From Porphyra umbilicalis (Eukaryota > Rhodophyta > Bangiophyceae > Bangiales > Bangiaceae): DNA of 60,905 bases. This document shows positions 29,910 through 40,708 of the stretch, piece after piece. Numbering within the stretch: the stretch's first letter is position 1; every line of letters begins with the position of its first letter. A program made the translations under genes and the position numbers. The notes below the pieces were generated by a model. That model searched no databases and had not been told where the DNA came from. It saw only the letters and a list, made by a program, of their open reading frames with translations. Location: the NCBI GenBank assembly GCA_002049455.2, contig KV919159.1, positions 1 through 60,905 of the forward strand. The letters are read 5' to 3'.

Positions 29910-32900
29910 TCAAGACACCGACAGTAGATTGTTGGTGAAAGCGCCCTCCCCCCTTGTCGGCAGGTCCTTTGCCAGCACCCACTTGCCGTCAACCTTGAAC
30001 TTGAACTCATAATCCCCAGGCGGGAGCCGGAGCCGCACCATGTGCTTCTCCACGTCTGCCGCCTCCTCCAAATCCCCATCGATCGGAGCGGGCCCGTCCG
30101 TCAAAGGCCACTCGCGCGCCCAGCCGTCCCAGGAGCCCTTGACAACCACGTCCTCGCCCACCGCCGTCCATCGCACGACATGCACGGTGGCGCAGGAATC
30201 GAGCGCCTCCGAATCCTCCTCCACCACTGAGTCGAGGTCCTCCCGGAAGATTGGCCGCCGCACGTAAATGCTGTTGCGTAGCCGGTGGAACTCAGAGCTC
30301 CACGCCCAGGCCGCATCGCGCACGTCAATGGCCGTCGTGCGGGTGGCGCGACGGAGCTCGGTAAACTCCTCGGTCTTCGAGAAGACTCGCAGCGCCCGCT
30401 TGACCGCCGCAAGAAAGCTGTGGTGGTTGTACTCGTGGAAGAGGAAGCCGTTACCGCTACCCGTCTCCAGGTCCCACTCAAAGATTGTATCGACAAGGCC
30501 ACCCACCGCGTGCGCAATTACCGGCGTGCCGTCGCCAGCACCGACAAACGACTCGATTTGGCGGAGACCGGCAGGCTCAAAGAGGGAAGGCACAAAACCG
30601 AAGTCGGCGCCGGCGTCGACTAGCAAGCCGTCGGTAAAGAACTCCTCCGGCGCCGCCCAGAAGCACCACTTATGGCGGCGGGACAGGTCGCGCATGTGCC
30701 GCGCGCAGGCGGCGGCATACGGGTCCGCCTCGTTGGCGGGGCCACCAACCAATATCTGGATCTTGCCACCCGTATGCGCAATGAGCTCGTCCACCGCGTT
30801 GAGGATGAGGTGCACGCCCTTTTGGGACGTGACACGCCCGACAAAGGCAAACAGGGGAATGCTGTGGTCCGCCGTGTTGAAGCCGAAGTACTTCTTCTGA
30901 ACCATCTCCTTGGCCTGTGCGTGCGTCGTGATGTTGAGAGACGCTAGCGACTCTTCCCGCTCCTTGATGCGGATCCCGTTGGGGTACGCAAACGGTGATT
31001 TGGCCATCGCCAGCAGGTTCTTGAGCGGATGGCCCGCCAGCAGCTCCTTGAGGTAGTTGGGCGACACTGTGCCCCACGTGTCCGATGTCATGAACGCACA
31101 GCGCGACGGGTTGACGACCACGCGGGACCACCAGGGGTCGACCAGCAGGTTCCTCGGTAGGCGGTGAATGACGCCGAAGTCGCCCTCGTGAGGGTTAGGG
31201 TACACGCGCCCCTCATACGCCGCGTCACCGAGGTTGTGCACCAGATGGAAGAAGCTGGTGTTGTCAAAGTAGGGGCCAAAGAACCCGTTCTTGGCGTACC
31301 CTGCCGCCATACTCGGTAACCAATCGTTGGAGATGACCACTGACGGTACCAAGCCAGTCGCGCAACAGGCTTCGAGCGCGCCGACCGAAAAGAGCACAAC
31401 CGTCTGTAGGTGCTTAGCAGCTCCACCCGGGTCGGCGTAGACTTTTGGCAAGAGGTCGCCCCGCTCCAAAAATAACAGGTTGACACCCGCCTCCTTACCC
31501 TGGAAAATGCCAACTTCCACCACATGGGTGCCGAGGTCCACCTTGATGTTCCGGGTCCACCGGATGCCGTCACCCAGGTAGCCGGTCTTGTTCTTCCGGT
31601 TGAGCGTGTAGTAGGGAGTGATAACGTGCACCTCGAGACCGAGCGCCGCCAGCTCCTTGGCGAGATCATCGACCATGACGCCTAGTCCGCCGGCGGTGGA
31701 GAAGCGTCCCAGCTCGGGGGTGAGCAACACAATCGGGCCAATGGCCGTGGCGTTGGCCAACAGCGCCCGTGCCAGCGCCTTGGTGTCCGCGTTAGCCCCC
31801 GACAGCGAGAGCATGGCGAGGTAGGAGACCAGACGCTCGCCGACGGAGGGCACAAAATCCTTAGGCGCCACAGTCCCCTCATACAGCACCGAGAAGAGCA
31901 ATGAGGAGGCGCGCTGCAGGCCGAGTTGCAACACGCGCCGGATCTCTGACGTATCGAGACCCTCCGAGGCGAGACCGCACCGCGCCTTCTCCAGCGCAGT
32001 CGCAAAGGATGTCAGTGAGGTAGCCGCGCCGCGCGCCAGCTCTGCCAAGACGGTGTTCTCGCGCGGGTCCTTGATGTCCCCAGCGTCTTCCAGCGTCAAC
32101 CGCGTGACCGACTGCGCGTAGTGGTCCTCCGCGGTCCCGTTGGGCTCAGCCCGCAACTCGAGAACAGACGAGGACATTGGCGTCAGGTGGAGAGACAGTC
32201 GACGGAACATCAACTCCTCAAGGGTCAGAAGGCCCTCAGTGACAAAGGGCTCTTCGGCGCCGGCGACCACGTCGAAGGCGTTGAACAATTCCGCACGGCG
32301 GCTCGTGAACTCTTCGGGCAGCGCCGCCCACACCGGACGCAGGTCCAGGTCGACGTTGACGCCAGCGCCAAACGCCTCCCCGTCGCGGCCGTCCTTGAGG
32401 TTGAGCGCCACCACCACTATTTGTTCAGTGGTGAAGCGCGCAAATGCAAACACCTGCTCTTTGACCGACGGGTCAACGGGCACGACGACCATCCTGCCGA
32501 GGCGCAGCGCCGGCAACTGCTGCCGCATCAACGAGCGGTGGGTGTAGTGGCCTCGAATCTGGGACAGGTCAAAGCCGAGTTGCGGGCCAATCTCGGCGCG
32601 AAGCCGCGCCTCCTGGTCCGCAATGGCCTCCAAGTCGCCCGCGCCGACACCGCGCACGGCCAGGCGCTTGCCCTCGTCCGTAGTTTGGCTCCGAACCAAC
32701 GAAGATGAGGAGGCCGTGCGGCGGACGCCCGACGTCATGGCCTTAGCCTTAACGGACGAGCCACCCTTCGATCTGGATGCCAGCTCCTGGTTGACCACAG
32801 GCGCCGGCGCATTGCCAGCCGTGGCGAGGTTGCCAAAGCTCGGCTTGCGGCCGCCCATCGACATGGACCGCAGGTTGAGGCTCGAGTTGGAGCGTTTGCG

Positions 32901-35201
32901 CATACCGCCGATGCCGCCCAGCCCCCGGCCGCCAGAAGCGGAGACTTCTACAGGCTGCGTGGGCGCTGCACCACCACTCAACCCGTCCATGGGGCTGACA
33001 GACGCCGACTGAGAGGATGAGTACGGCGGCGCCCGCAGGCCGCTGGCACTCCCACTCAACGACGCGCTCATTACCGAGTTGCCCAGGGTCAGCTCGGAAA
33101 ACTCCTGGCTCGCGTGGGCCAGTCCGGCCGACGGCGACACGGGCTGCGACCCCGCGTGTCGCAGGCGCGGGCTCTTGGGTAGCACCGCGTCGTAATTGAC
33201 GTCGTACACCGAGTCCTCCTCGACCTCCACCACCGGCGCCATATCCACCCGCAGTGCCCGGCCTGAGTTCTCCCCCCACAGCAGCACGGGCACGTGGGGC
33301 AGAAAGAAGAGTAGGTCGACGGCAATCCACGACCGGCGGCGGTAGAGGGCACCCGGGTAGGGCGACGCATGCGTGCACGTGCAAGACGCGAGGATGGCAT
33401 CACGAGGCAGGTCGGCCTGGTCGGCTCGGTACAGCCGCGCGAGCGTGTTGGCGGTCGAGCGCTTGTGCGGCGGCAGCACTGCCACCGACCCGTCCCGGCG
33501 GAGTGACATGCCCGAGATGGACGCGAGGATCTGGGAAATCCGCATGCTATGCGGCACCACCCCCGAAGCCACGAGCTGTGGCTCACGGTGGAAGTGGCTC
33601 TCGCCGAGAACCATGAACGTTGGGTACTCGTTCCACAACTCGCGGGTCAGCTTGACCAGGAAGGGGTTGGCGTACCCACAATCCGAGCCCGCCTCGCTGG
33701 CCCAGTACCCGCTCTCCTCATTACGCATCACAACGGTGCCGTACAAGATGTCCGAGAGGGAGTAATGCGGCACGCCGTCCGGGTCCAAACGGAACAGCTC
33801 CTCCGCGTCGACAGCCATGATGGGCGGGCACGACTGGGCATTGTCTAGGCGGATGCCTCGCACGCCATAATCCCGCGCCAAGCGTTTGACCTCTGAGATG
33901 AGGAGCGACCATGTCTCCACCTTGCGGTAGTTGAGCAGCGCCGACTCTTCCCACGTGATCACCCGACCGTCGGTGCCCGGGTGGGACACGAGCACCCCAC
34001 GCTCGTCGCGCGTCATGACCCCCAACGACGTGTACTTGCGGTGCGCGCGCCGACGGGAGACACGCTCAATGGCGTCGACAACCGGGACCATGCCCAGTCG
34101 CCGGATCTCCGCCGTCAGCTGCGCAAAGTCGTCGCCGCCGCCGAGGACCGAGGCGAGCACCCCACGGTCCGCCGCCGCCATCGGCGGCGCGTCGGGCTCG
34201 TCAATCGGGCGCTCGAGGGCACCCATCAGGTACACCGCCGTCGCGCCCGACATCTTCAAGTCCGAGAGCACCTGTAGGACCGCCCCAAAAGAGCCCCGCG
34301 TCTCGAGCTGGCCCGTCCCGGCATCCCACGAGGCGCCGACCTGGTCCACTGGCACTTCGGCCACCAGCGACTCGCGGGAGCCCGCTGGTTGCACCACAAA
34401 GCGACCACACAGACGTCGCCGATCCATGTGGCCCAGCGGGTCCACCCCATCGTTGGGGCCGTCGACATCGACATCGGCGTCAAGGTCCTCCCCATTGGCC
34501 CCAGTCCCGACGGCCGCCCCAGTGCTGGCTGTCGACGGGTCTGGTGGCGCGTGGCGCTTCACGTCCGGCACAAAGTCCCCATCCTCTGCCCGCGCTACCA
34601 GCCAATCATAGTAGCCTGGCCGGGGGAAGGGCGGCAACTTCACGCGGAGACCCCCGCCCGCCGTCGATGTGACCGCGTGCGTTGTCCAGCGGGGCGGCCG
34701 GCCAGCGTCCGACGGCCCAAACAGCCGCAGCGTCAAGGACCCTGGCGCCAAGACCGTCGGCTGGGTGGGATCCGTTTGTGGGAGGCTGACGCTGACCACT
34801 GGCGCCTCCCCGACAGACGAAACTGCTGGCATCAGCGAGTTCTCCAACTGCAGCGAGTGTCCGTCGTAGAGCACGTTGAGCAGCACCACCGCCGCCTCCC
34901 GCACAGGCGCGTGCATGTTGCCGAGAGCGGCAATGAGCGTCGCCTCAATGACCGTCACAATGTCGGGGCACCGGGCGTACGAGGTGACCTGCGCGTCGAG
35001 CAGGGCCGCCTGGACGTCCCCCATCGTCTCGGTGGCAACCGCCACATCGCGGGTGGTCAAGCCCTTGGCCCACTTCTCCGCCCGCTTCCGCGTTGCCGGC
35101 GTTGCCTTTCCCTGCGCAGCGGCCGCACTGGCGCCGGCGGCCGCACTAAGGCGAGACACTGCAGCCAGCGCGTCCAAAAGACGAACACAAAGGATGGCCA
35201 C
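29910..35201 (-). CDS. Starch/glycogen synthase: GH13-like + GT5 + CBM48/AMPK-type domain
   Basis: This is the clearest host gene: 1763 codons open with no frameshift. Residues are numbered from the GTG at 35201. There is no in-frame ATG upstream before a TGA, so translation starts either on an unseen 5' exon or at Met60 (35024). About 125-230 is a beta-rich N-terminal region. About 265-650 is GH13-like, with GIRLDN (about 447) and LGESHF (about 528) at the positions of the nucleophile and acid, but no clear NHD motif, so hydrolysis is doubtful. About 655-860 is a Ser/Gly-rich linker. GT5 starts near 1150 with STAGGLG (about 1165), then FVGRVTSQKG and FEPAGLRQIES (about 1541). About 1665-1763 is a glucan-binding domain (VKGSWDGW, YEFKFKVDGKW). 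The role inferred is alpha-1,4-glucan elongation, probably from UDP-glucose in the cytosol. Confidence 0.9.
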   Translation of the reverse strand: MAILCVRLLDALAAVSRLSAAAGASAAAAQGKATPATRKRAEKWAKGLTTRDVAVATETMGDVQAALLDAQVTSYARCPDIVTVIEATLIAALGNMHAPVREAAVVLLNVLYDGHSLQLENSLMPAVSSVGEAPVVSVSLPQTDPTQPTVLAPGSLTLRLFGPSDAGRPPRWTTHAVTSTAGGGLRVKLPPFPRPGYYDWLVARAEDGDFVPDVKRHAPPDPSTASTGAAVGTGANGEDLDADVDVDGPNDGVDPLGHMDRRRLCGRFVVQPAGSRESLVAEVPVDQVGASWDAGTGQLETRGSFGAVLQVLSDLKMSGATAVYLMGALERPIDEPDAPPMAAADRGVLASVLGGGDDFAQLTAEIRRLGMVPVVDAIERVSRRRAHRKYTSLGVMTRDERGVLVSHPGTDGRVITWEESALLNYRKVETWSLLISEVKRLARDYGVRGIRLDNAQSCPPIMAVDAEELFRLDPDGVPHYSLSDILYGTVVMRNEESGYWASEAGSDCGYANPFLVKLTRELWNEYPTFMVLGESHFHREPQLVASGVVPHSMRISQILASISGMSLRRDGSVAVLPPHKRSTANTLARLYRADQADLPRDAILASCTCTHASPYPGALYRRRSWIAVDLLFFLPHVPVLLWGENSGRALRVDMAPVVEVEEDSVYDVNYDAVLPKSPRLRHAGSQPVSPSAGLAHASQEFSELTLGNSVMSASLSGSASGLRAPPYSSSQSASVSPMDGLSGGAAPTQPVEVSASGGRGLGGIGGMRKRSNSSLNLRSMSMGGRKPSFGNLATAGNAPAPVVNQELASRSKGGSSVKAKAMTSGVRRTASSSSLVRSQTTDEGKRLAVRGVGAGDLEAIADQEARLRAEIGPQLGFDLSQIRGHYTHRSLMRQQLPALRLGRMVVVPVDPSVKEQVFAFARFTTEQIVVVALNLKDGRDGEAFGAGVNVDLDLRPVWAALPEEFTSRRAELFNAFDVVAGAEEPFVTEGLLTLEELMFRRLSLHLTPMSSSVLELRAEPNGTAEDHYAQSVTRLTLEDAGDIKDPRENTVLAELARGAATSLTSFATALEKARCGLASEGLDTSEIRRVLQLGLQRASSLLFSVLYEGTVAPKDFVPSVGERLVSYLAMLSLSGANADTKALARALLANATAIGPIVLLTPELGRFSTAGGLGVMVDDLAKELAALGLEVHVITPYYTLNRKNKTGYLGDGIRWTRNIKVDLGTHVVEVGIFQGKEAGVNLLFLERGDLLPKVYADPGGAAKHLQTVVLFSVGALEACCATGLVPSVVISNDWLPSMAAGYAKNGFFGPYFDNTSFFHLVHNLGDAAYEGRVYPNPHEGDFGVIHRLPRNLLVDPWWSRVVVNPSRCAFMTSDTWGTVSPNYLKELLAGHPLKNLLAMAKSPFAYPNGIRIKEREESLASLNITTHAQAKEMVQKKYFGFNTADHSIPLFAFVGRVTSQKGVHLILNAVDELIAHTGGKIQILVGGPANEADPYAAACARHMRDLSRRHKWCFWAAPEEFFTDGLLVDAGADFGFVPSLFEPAGLRQIESFVGAGDGTPVIAHAVGGLVDTIFEWDLETGSGNGFLFHEYNHHSFLAAVKRALRVFSKTEEFTELRRATRTTAIDVRDAAWAWSSEFHRLRNSIYVRRPIFREDLDSVVEEDSEALDSCATVHVVRWTAVGEDVVVKGSWDGWAREWPLTDGPAPIDGDLEEAADVEKHMVRLRLPPGDYEFKFKVDGKWVLAKDLPTRGEGAFTNNLLSVS

Positions 35202-36370
35202 AATCGAGAGGAACGACGAGTTCCACCAGAGTCAGCAAGTGCATGCGCCGGGTCGTGCACAGGGAAACAATCACCGCGTCAGCAGGGTACCGTGCCACCA
35301 AATCGGCCCGCGAGCAAGCAAACCGTCGACAAGACGCAGGGCATGGCACATTGAGTGGGCGGTCGCCGAAAGCCGGACAGCTGCCCACCCATCGACGCCA
35401 CCAACGTACCGAGCGCACTCATCATTCCGGTCGCGGATGCCCGCCGTGTGCCGTGCTCTCGCCCGCTCAGCGGCGGGGCAACGGCCACAACGTCGACGGC
35501 GCTTCGCCTCCCTACCCCCCGTCAAACGACGCACTACCGGAGGCGCGTCGTGACGCCCGTGCACGATCCTCCCCGCCCGCGCGTCAAGCCCACAAATGCC
35601 CTCACGCGTGGCGGGCCAACGAGGCCCCTGACCGCCAACTGGCCACGCTCCTCAACGCGGCCGCGTCGCCGCCGCCGCCCCCTGTTGTGCGTGGCGCCCG
35701 CGGGCCACGAGCTGCTGCTCCTCATCCGGATGGATATCCCCGCCGTCCCCACCGTCTGGGGTGCTGTGGGGCGGGCCCCCCGACTGCGGCCGGATCCAAG
35801 CTGTGGCTCTCAGACTGCAGCTGCGGGGCCATCCGTCAGCACAATCTGCATCGGCGATGAAAAGAAGCACGCTGACTGTCACATGCAACAATTGAACCAT
35901 ATGATTGGACCAATTGCCTTCGCCACGCAAGGACCCTGATCTCGCAGGGACCACAAGCCCGTGACACGAATTAATCTGAGCCCCAGGAGCGAAGACACGT
36001 GGACCTCCGCGCGCCACACACGGCTCCCCGTGCGAGCCGCGCTGCGGAGTCGTCGGCGGCCCCAACACGTCACCCACTGCCGCGCCCGTGGCGTCACAAG
36101 AGCCCGAAGATGACCCCCTCTGCGTTATGACCCGTCGTTGGGGACAAGTTCGGGTTGCTCCACAGAGCTTGGAAGAGCGTCAAAAACGGTGAAGAGTCAA
36201 GACCAGAATCCAGTACAGGCGAGAAAACCCTGCACTTGCTTTCACGGGCTGTCGGCGGCATGCTACACAAAACTGGTGAAGTCACCCGCGCATGCACACC
36301 GAGAAAAGAAACAAGCCAAGCATCCCCCCCGCCACCCCCCAACCCCCGCCTCCACAGTCCCCGCCCCTGT
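35202..36370. other. Upstream region of the synthase gene; no other gene supported
   Basis: About 1.1 kb between two minus-strand genes. It should hold the synthase promoter and any 5' exon, and the 3' end of the helicase-associated-domain gene. The ORFs here are GC-driven shadows. No TATA box stands out. Confidence 0.4.
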
Positions 36371-39043
36371 TCACAAGAAGGTGTCCTCAAAGACGCCCAG
36401 CTCCTCCAGCCGCCGCACCCGGTGCAGGGCGAGCGCCCCCGCCCGCTTGGCACTCCGCTGAGTCCGCACCCAGAAGAGGAGCCCCTCGTCGAGGCAGTTG
36501 GCGCGCGCGTGCCACCGCCCGCCGCTGGTGCTGACCGCCGCGGCCAGGCGCGCAAAGCCCCGCTCCCACTCGAGGTCGAACCAGTCAAAGTCAAAGCGAG
36601 CGCCGAGCAGGAGCGTAAACCGCTCTGGCCGCAGCGCGCCCGTGCGAAGCAGCCGCCGCTGTGTCAGCATCCACAGTTGGAGCTTGCGCAGGCTGAGGGG
36701 GAGCTTGGTCGGAACCACCGACGCGGTCGTCTCGGGGGCTTGCGTCCAGCTGGTCGCAACGCCGGCGGAGGCGGGGAAGGGCAACGGCGACGGCACCGCC
36801 CGCGGCGGCACCCGAGGCGACGGGTGGGCCCCCGAGCGGGCCGTGGCAGCCCCATTGGGGGCCACATCGGCGACCGCCCGGCCGGCAAGCCCGTCGCCAG
36901 CCACCCCGCCAGCAACGCCATTGCCGGCCGCCAAGCCGCCGACGACGCCATTGCCACTGGCAACGCCATTGCGAGCCGCCGAACCGGCGGCCACGCCATT
37001 GTCGACCGCCACAACCGCGTCTCCGACCAGCGGCGGCAAGTCACACTTGGTCGGCGCGGGCCCGCTGGCGCCGCCGGCGCGCTTGCGCGCTTGCCGCAAC
37101 GACGCGGCCGAGGCGCGGCCCTTGGCAGTTTGCGCCGCCGCCAGCCGCTGGAGGCACAGCTCCCGCGCCGCCCGCTCCAAGTTAACTTCCCCCTCCTCGT
37201 CGACCGCGTCGCCGGCTTCGGCGGCGCTGACCAACTCTGCGACGCTCATCGAGCCGTCGGCAATGCGGGCAGTGACGCGGAGCATCTCCTCCCGTAGCCG
37301 CACATACTCGGCGAGGCGCGCCTCCCACGCAGCCTGCTGCGCGTCCCACACAAAACCGATCGACTCGAGGCGCGCCGCGCGCTCCAGGGGCATGAGGCCC
37401 TTGCGCCACTGGGTGCGCTGGGAGGACACCCAGTTGTGGAGGCTGACGCTCACCGACAGAGGCACGTCCGCAATGCCCCCATTGGCCGCCGCATAGGCGA
37501 CCAAGTCGGCAAAGCGGGACTCCCACGGCGGCAGCCGGTGGTGCGCCCACTCCATGCCGAGGGCGTCGAGCTTGCGCAGCCGCTCGGGCGCCAACCGCCC
37601 GAGCCGCTGGGACGTGCGTTGGTTTTGCACCCACGCGCCGAGCGGCGCCAGCGACCCGCTGGTCGGCACACGCACGTGGCCGCGGGCTGCCTTGAACTGC
37701 CGCAGCTGGTGAAGGCGCGCCTCCCACTGGGAGCTGTGCCGGTTCCACACCATCCCAATCGCGTCGAGGCGGGCGACGCGCTCGGGCAGAAGCTGGTTTT
37801 GTCGCCGCAGCGCACGCTGCAGCTGCGTCCACCGCACCAGCCGCTCGTCCGACCCGAGCGCCGTGTGGCAGTGGCCATTGACGCGGCGGAACTCGACCAG
37901 CGCCTCGTACTGCACATCCCAGGCGCTGGCGGAGGGGGACTTGGGGGAAGCACTGGTAGAGGGTTTGGTGCGGGCATGGGAGGGGAGATTGGTGGCGCGA
38001 GACGGGGTGGCACACGTCGCAGGCGCCGGCGAGGCCGTCGGCACCATGCGCAAGCTCACCCCGGTCGGCAGCGACACGCTGACATCCGACACGAGCGATG
38101 GCCCCGCGTTTGGCCGCGCGGGGGCAGACGCACTGCGCGCACGACTGGGGTCGCCGCTGGTTGGCCGACTCCTGGCGCTCTTGGCTCGGCTGCTGCTGCT
38201 GCCGCTGCTGCTGCTGCTGCGGCCGCCGCCGCTGCTGCTACTGCTGCCGCTGCTGCCGCCGCCGCCGACGCCATCGCCAGCAGAGGGTGTCACAGCATCC
38301 GTCCCGGCGACCGCCCGCTTGCCGGGCGGCCGCCCTCGCCTTGCCCGCGCCCGCGGTTCAGGCGGCGGCGGACCGGCAGCCTTCGTCGCCTGCGCCGGCC
38401 GCCCTGGCCCGCGTACCGCCGCGACCGCCAGTACGGTCTCGGCACCAGCCGCCACGGCGTCTGCGCGGCGACGCAATGGCGGTGGCGGCGGCAGCGGCAG
38501 CACCGCCACCCCACCCGCCCTCACAGCGTCAACGGGCAGCGCCGGCCGCGATTTCCTCGCCACTCCTGCGGGCGCAACAACCACCGACGTGGCGGTGGTG
38601 GTGGTGGCGGCGGCAGCCGCGGCGGCGGCGGAGGCGGCGGCGGCGGAGGCGGCGGCGGCGGAGGCGGCGGCGGCGGCAGTAGCGGCGGCGGCGGCAGCGG
38701 CGGCGGTGGAGGTGGCAGCTACGCGCGGGGGCGCTGTTGGAAGAGTCACAGCACCGCGGCAGCGGCCGCCGTCGCGACCACCGCCGCTGCTGCGGCCAGC
38801 CGACGCGCCCGCCGCCGCGGCTGGCGAGCCCGGCGTTGACGGCGGTGGTTGCACGACTACGCGCAGCGCGCGGTGGCGCTGCGCGCTCGTCGACGCCGTC
38901 CGACATACAATGGCCAGGCGGCGGGGGCGCCGCGGCGCCGCCACTGCGGACGGCCCCGCCCGCCGCGCGGCTGCGCCGAGCAGCCCGGGGGGGCCGAGAA
39001 AGGCCGCCCCGACGGCGGTGCCAAAGGGCGGCACCGCCCCCAT
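36371..39043 (-). CDS. Protein with multiple helicase-associated (HA) domain repeats
   Basis: The product is 890 residues from the ATG at 39043; the frame is open to 39574 but that part is Pro/Arg-rich and lacks a convincing start. Residues about 108-150 are poly-Ala and about 250-290 are poly-Ser/Gly. Three good repeats of about 60 residues follow (about 374-430, 438-498, 504-565), each with the pattern W....L..F....GH......L..W...QR......L...R...LD.IG..W, for example WEARLHQLRQFKAARGHVRV. Two weaker repeats lie near 780-820 and 824-885, after an Asn-Gly-Val-Ala repeat segment (GNGVAGGVAG). The pattern is that of the HA domain found in algal and bacterial helicases, but no helicase motor is present. 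Nucleic-acid binding is the likely role. An intact long frame in this context argues for a host gene. Confidence 0.75.
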   Translation of the reverse strand: MGAVPPFGTAVGAAFLGPPGLLGAAARRAGPSAVAAPRRPRRLAIVCRTASTSAQRHRALRVVVQPPPSTPGSPAAAAGASAGRSSGGGRDGGRCRGAVTLPTAPPRVAATSTAAAAAAAATAAAAASAAAASAAAASAAAAAAAATTTTATSVVVAPAGVARKSRPALPVDAVRAGGVAVLPLPPPPPLRRRADAVAAGAETVLAVAAVRGPGRPAQATKAAGPPPPEPRARARRGRPPGKRAVAGTDAVTPSAGDGVGGGGSSGSSSSSGGGRSSSSSGSSSSRAKSARSRPTSGDPSRARSASAPARPNAGPSLVSDVSVSLPTGVSLRMVPTASPAPATCATPSRATNLPSHARTKPSTSASPKSPSASAWDVQYEALVEFRRVNGHCHTALGSDERLVRWTQLQRALRRQNQLLPERVARLDAIGMVWNRHSSQWEARLHQLRQFKAARGHVRVPTSGSLAPLGAWVQNQRTSQRLGRLAPERLRKLDALGMEWAHHRLPPWESRFADLVAYAAANGGIADVPLSVSVSLHNWVSSQRTQWRKGLMPLERAARLESIGFVWDAQQAAWEARLAEYVRLREEMLRVTARIADGSMSVAELVSAAEAGDAVDEEGEVNLERAARELCLQRLAAAQTAKGRASAASLRQARKRAGGASGPAPTKCDLPPLVGDAVVAVDNGVAAGSAARNGVASGNGVVGGLAAGNGVAGGVAGDGLAGRAVADVAPNGAATARSGAHPSPRVPPRAVPSPLPFPASAGVATSWTQAPETTASVVPTKLPLSLRKLQLWMLTQRRLLRTGALRPERFTLLLGARFDFDWFDLEWERGFARLAAAVSTSGGRWHARANCLDEGLLFWVRTQRSAKRAGALALHRVRRLEELGVFEDTFL

Positions 39044-40572
39044 GGCGGCGGCACCGGCGGGTGGGAGCGACGGCGGCGGTGGCGTCTGGGACCCGGGAGG
39101 GGTCACAGGCACCGGGCAATGGCGGGGGGGGGGAGCGGCGCCATGACAGAGCCGCCCGCCGATCCAGGGGGGGGGGGGGGGGATCCGACACAAGCGGCGC
39201 GGTGGAAGCGTCGACAACGACGCAGCGGCCAACGGGGACTGGACGGAAGCGAGACAGCGCCAATCAATGAGAGCAGCAGACAAACGCGGTACGACTGCAA
39301 CAAACACGACAAAGTCGACGGGGGTGAGGGAGAGCAACCGCGGGAGCGGGGGCAAGGGGCGCCGACGTGACGCACCTGCGCGCGCCGACTGGCGCGAGCG
39401 AGCGTCGCGGCCGAGCGCGGGGGTGACGCCGCCCCGGGGTGTGGCCGCCCCGGTCGCTCGTGGGGGAGGCGGTTGGACCGTGACGGTCCCGCTGCGCACT
39501 CCTATCCGCTCGTCAGCCTGGAAGGGCCCCCCATGGCACTGAAATTTGAGCCAATTGTGGCCCGCAGCTCCCACCAGGCCCTCCCGCCGCCCCTACCCAG
39601 CTGGGGAAGGACCTGCAGGTCCTTCAATCTCAAGTGCTCACCAACTCCCCCTCACGGCACCCCCGCACCTGCTGGTGCTGGCGCCGGGAGGAGATCGCCC
39701 CAAGCAGCAGCGGGGCTGCGCCTCGGCCGCGGTGGTCGACTGTGGCCGGGCCCACCGCAGAGGGTGCTGTGGCCGCTTGGGGGACGAGGGGCAGCGCTCC
39801 CAAATCCGAGACATGACCCTCGAATGGGTGGGCCAATCAGTATGCTGGTGCGGATCTTGGTTGATCAGCGACCGCAGAGGGTTAGACGGACGGCCGACAA
39901 GGCCAGTCCATGCGTGCAGCTGACTGCACGGCGGTCAGCTGAGTCAGGTCCAAACGCCTCCAATTGTGGATGACCAATTTGATTGAGATCACATCCGAGG
40001 GGCGCGGCCTTGCTGTACAGCCCATCTGGAGAAGCGCGTGGAGTGAACACCGTCTCGGACGGGCCGACGGGCACTGTGGGCGTCGCGCCCGCGGTCTTTC
40101 CATTCCCTCGTCCGCCCTTCCACAGCCCTGCTGCGTCGGTTGTCAACATCCCATGTTCCACTCACGCAATTGCAGCGAGCAGCACTGCCCAGCACGGGAC
40201 CCAAAGGCCGCTTGTTTCATGCCTTGCTGCGGGCCAGCTCGGGCGAGGTGTACAGGTCCACAAATTACGCACAAACGCCAACGACCCTCGTTCCTTGTTG
40301 CCTGCATGGCTAGCCATAGGAAGGTCGTCCAGCGGCCGTTCTCTGATCCTGAGTCACTTGCAACGATATCTGCACATGGCCCTCAGCGCCGCGCTCTGAG
40401 GATTCCAGAGGGTCGAGGGAGGGGAGGGGGCATGTGGCTGAATCGCGCCCTTCGCAGTCCCGCTTGCCACTCTTGCCGCTCGTTCATGCGCCGAGGCGTC
40501 CATCGTGCTCTCTGCCGCTGTATGCCACTCTCAAACGAACTAGGACTCAGTCTGAGGCGCGCACCTCCGAGC
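39044..40572. other. Region upstream of the HA-repeat gene; nothing further recognised
   Basis: The first 500 bases are an open but Pro/Arg-rich extension of the HA frame with G-runs (about 39170-39182). The rest is mixed-composition DNA up to element 2. No gene supported. Confidence 0.4.
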
Positions 40573-40708
40573 TTAGAGCATACCCAACAACGTCGGTTGC
40601 GAACCATCTGCGAACCGTTTAGAGCGCAACGTGTGCGCCTGTGAATGGAAAAAAGCGTTTCGGCAGCGATATGCGCAGGTTCTGCGAACCCGCTCCGCGC
40701 GGATCGAG

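Noticed and set aside
33995..34165. GAGCACCCCACG words resembling Harbinger ends
   Set aside because: They lie within the intact synthase reading frame and are explained by codons.
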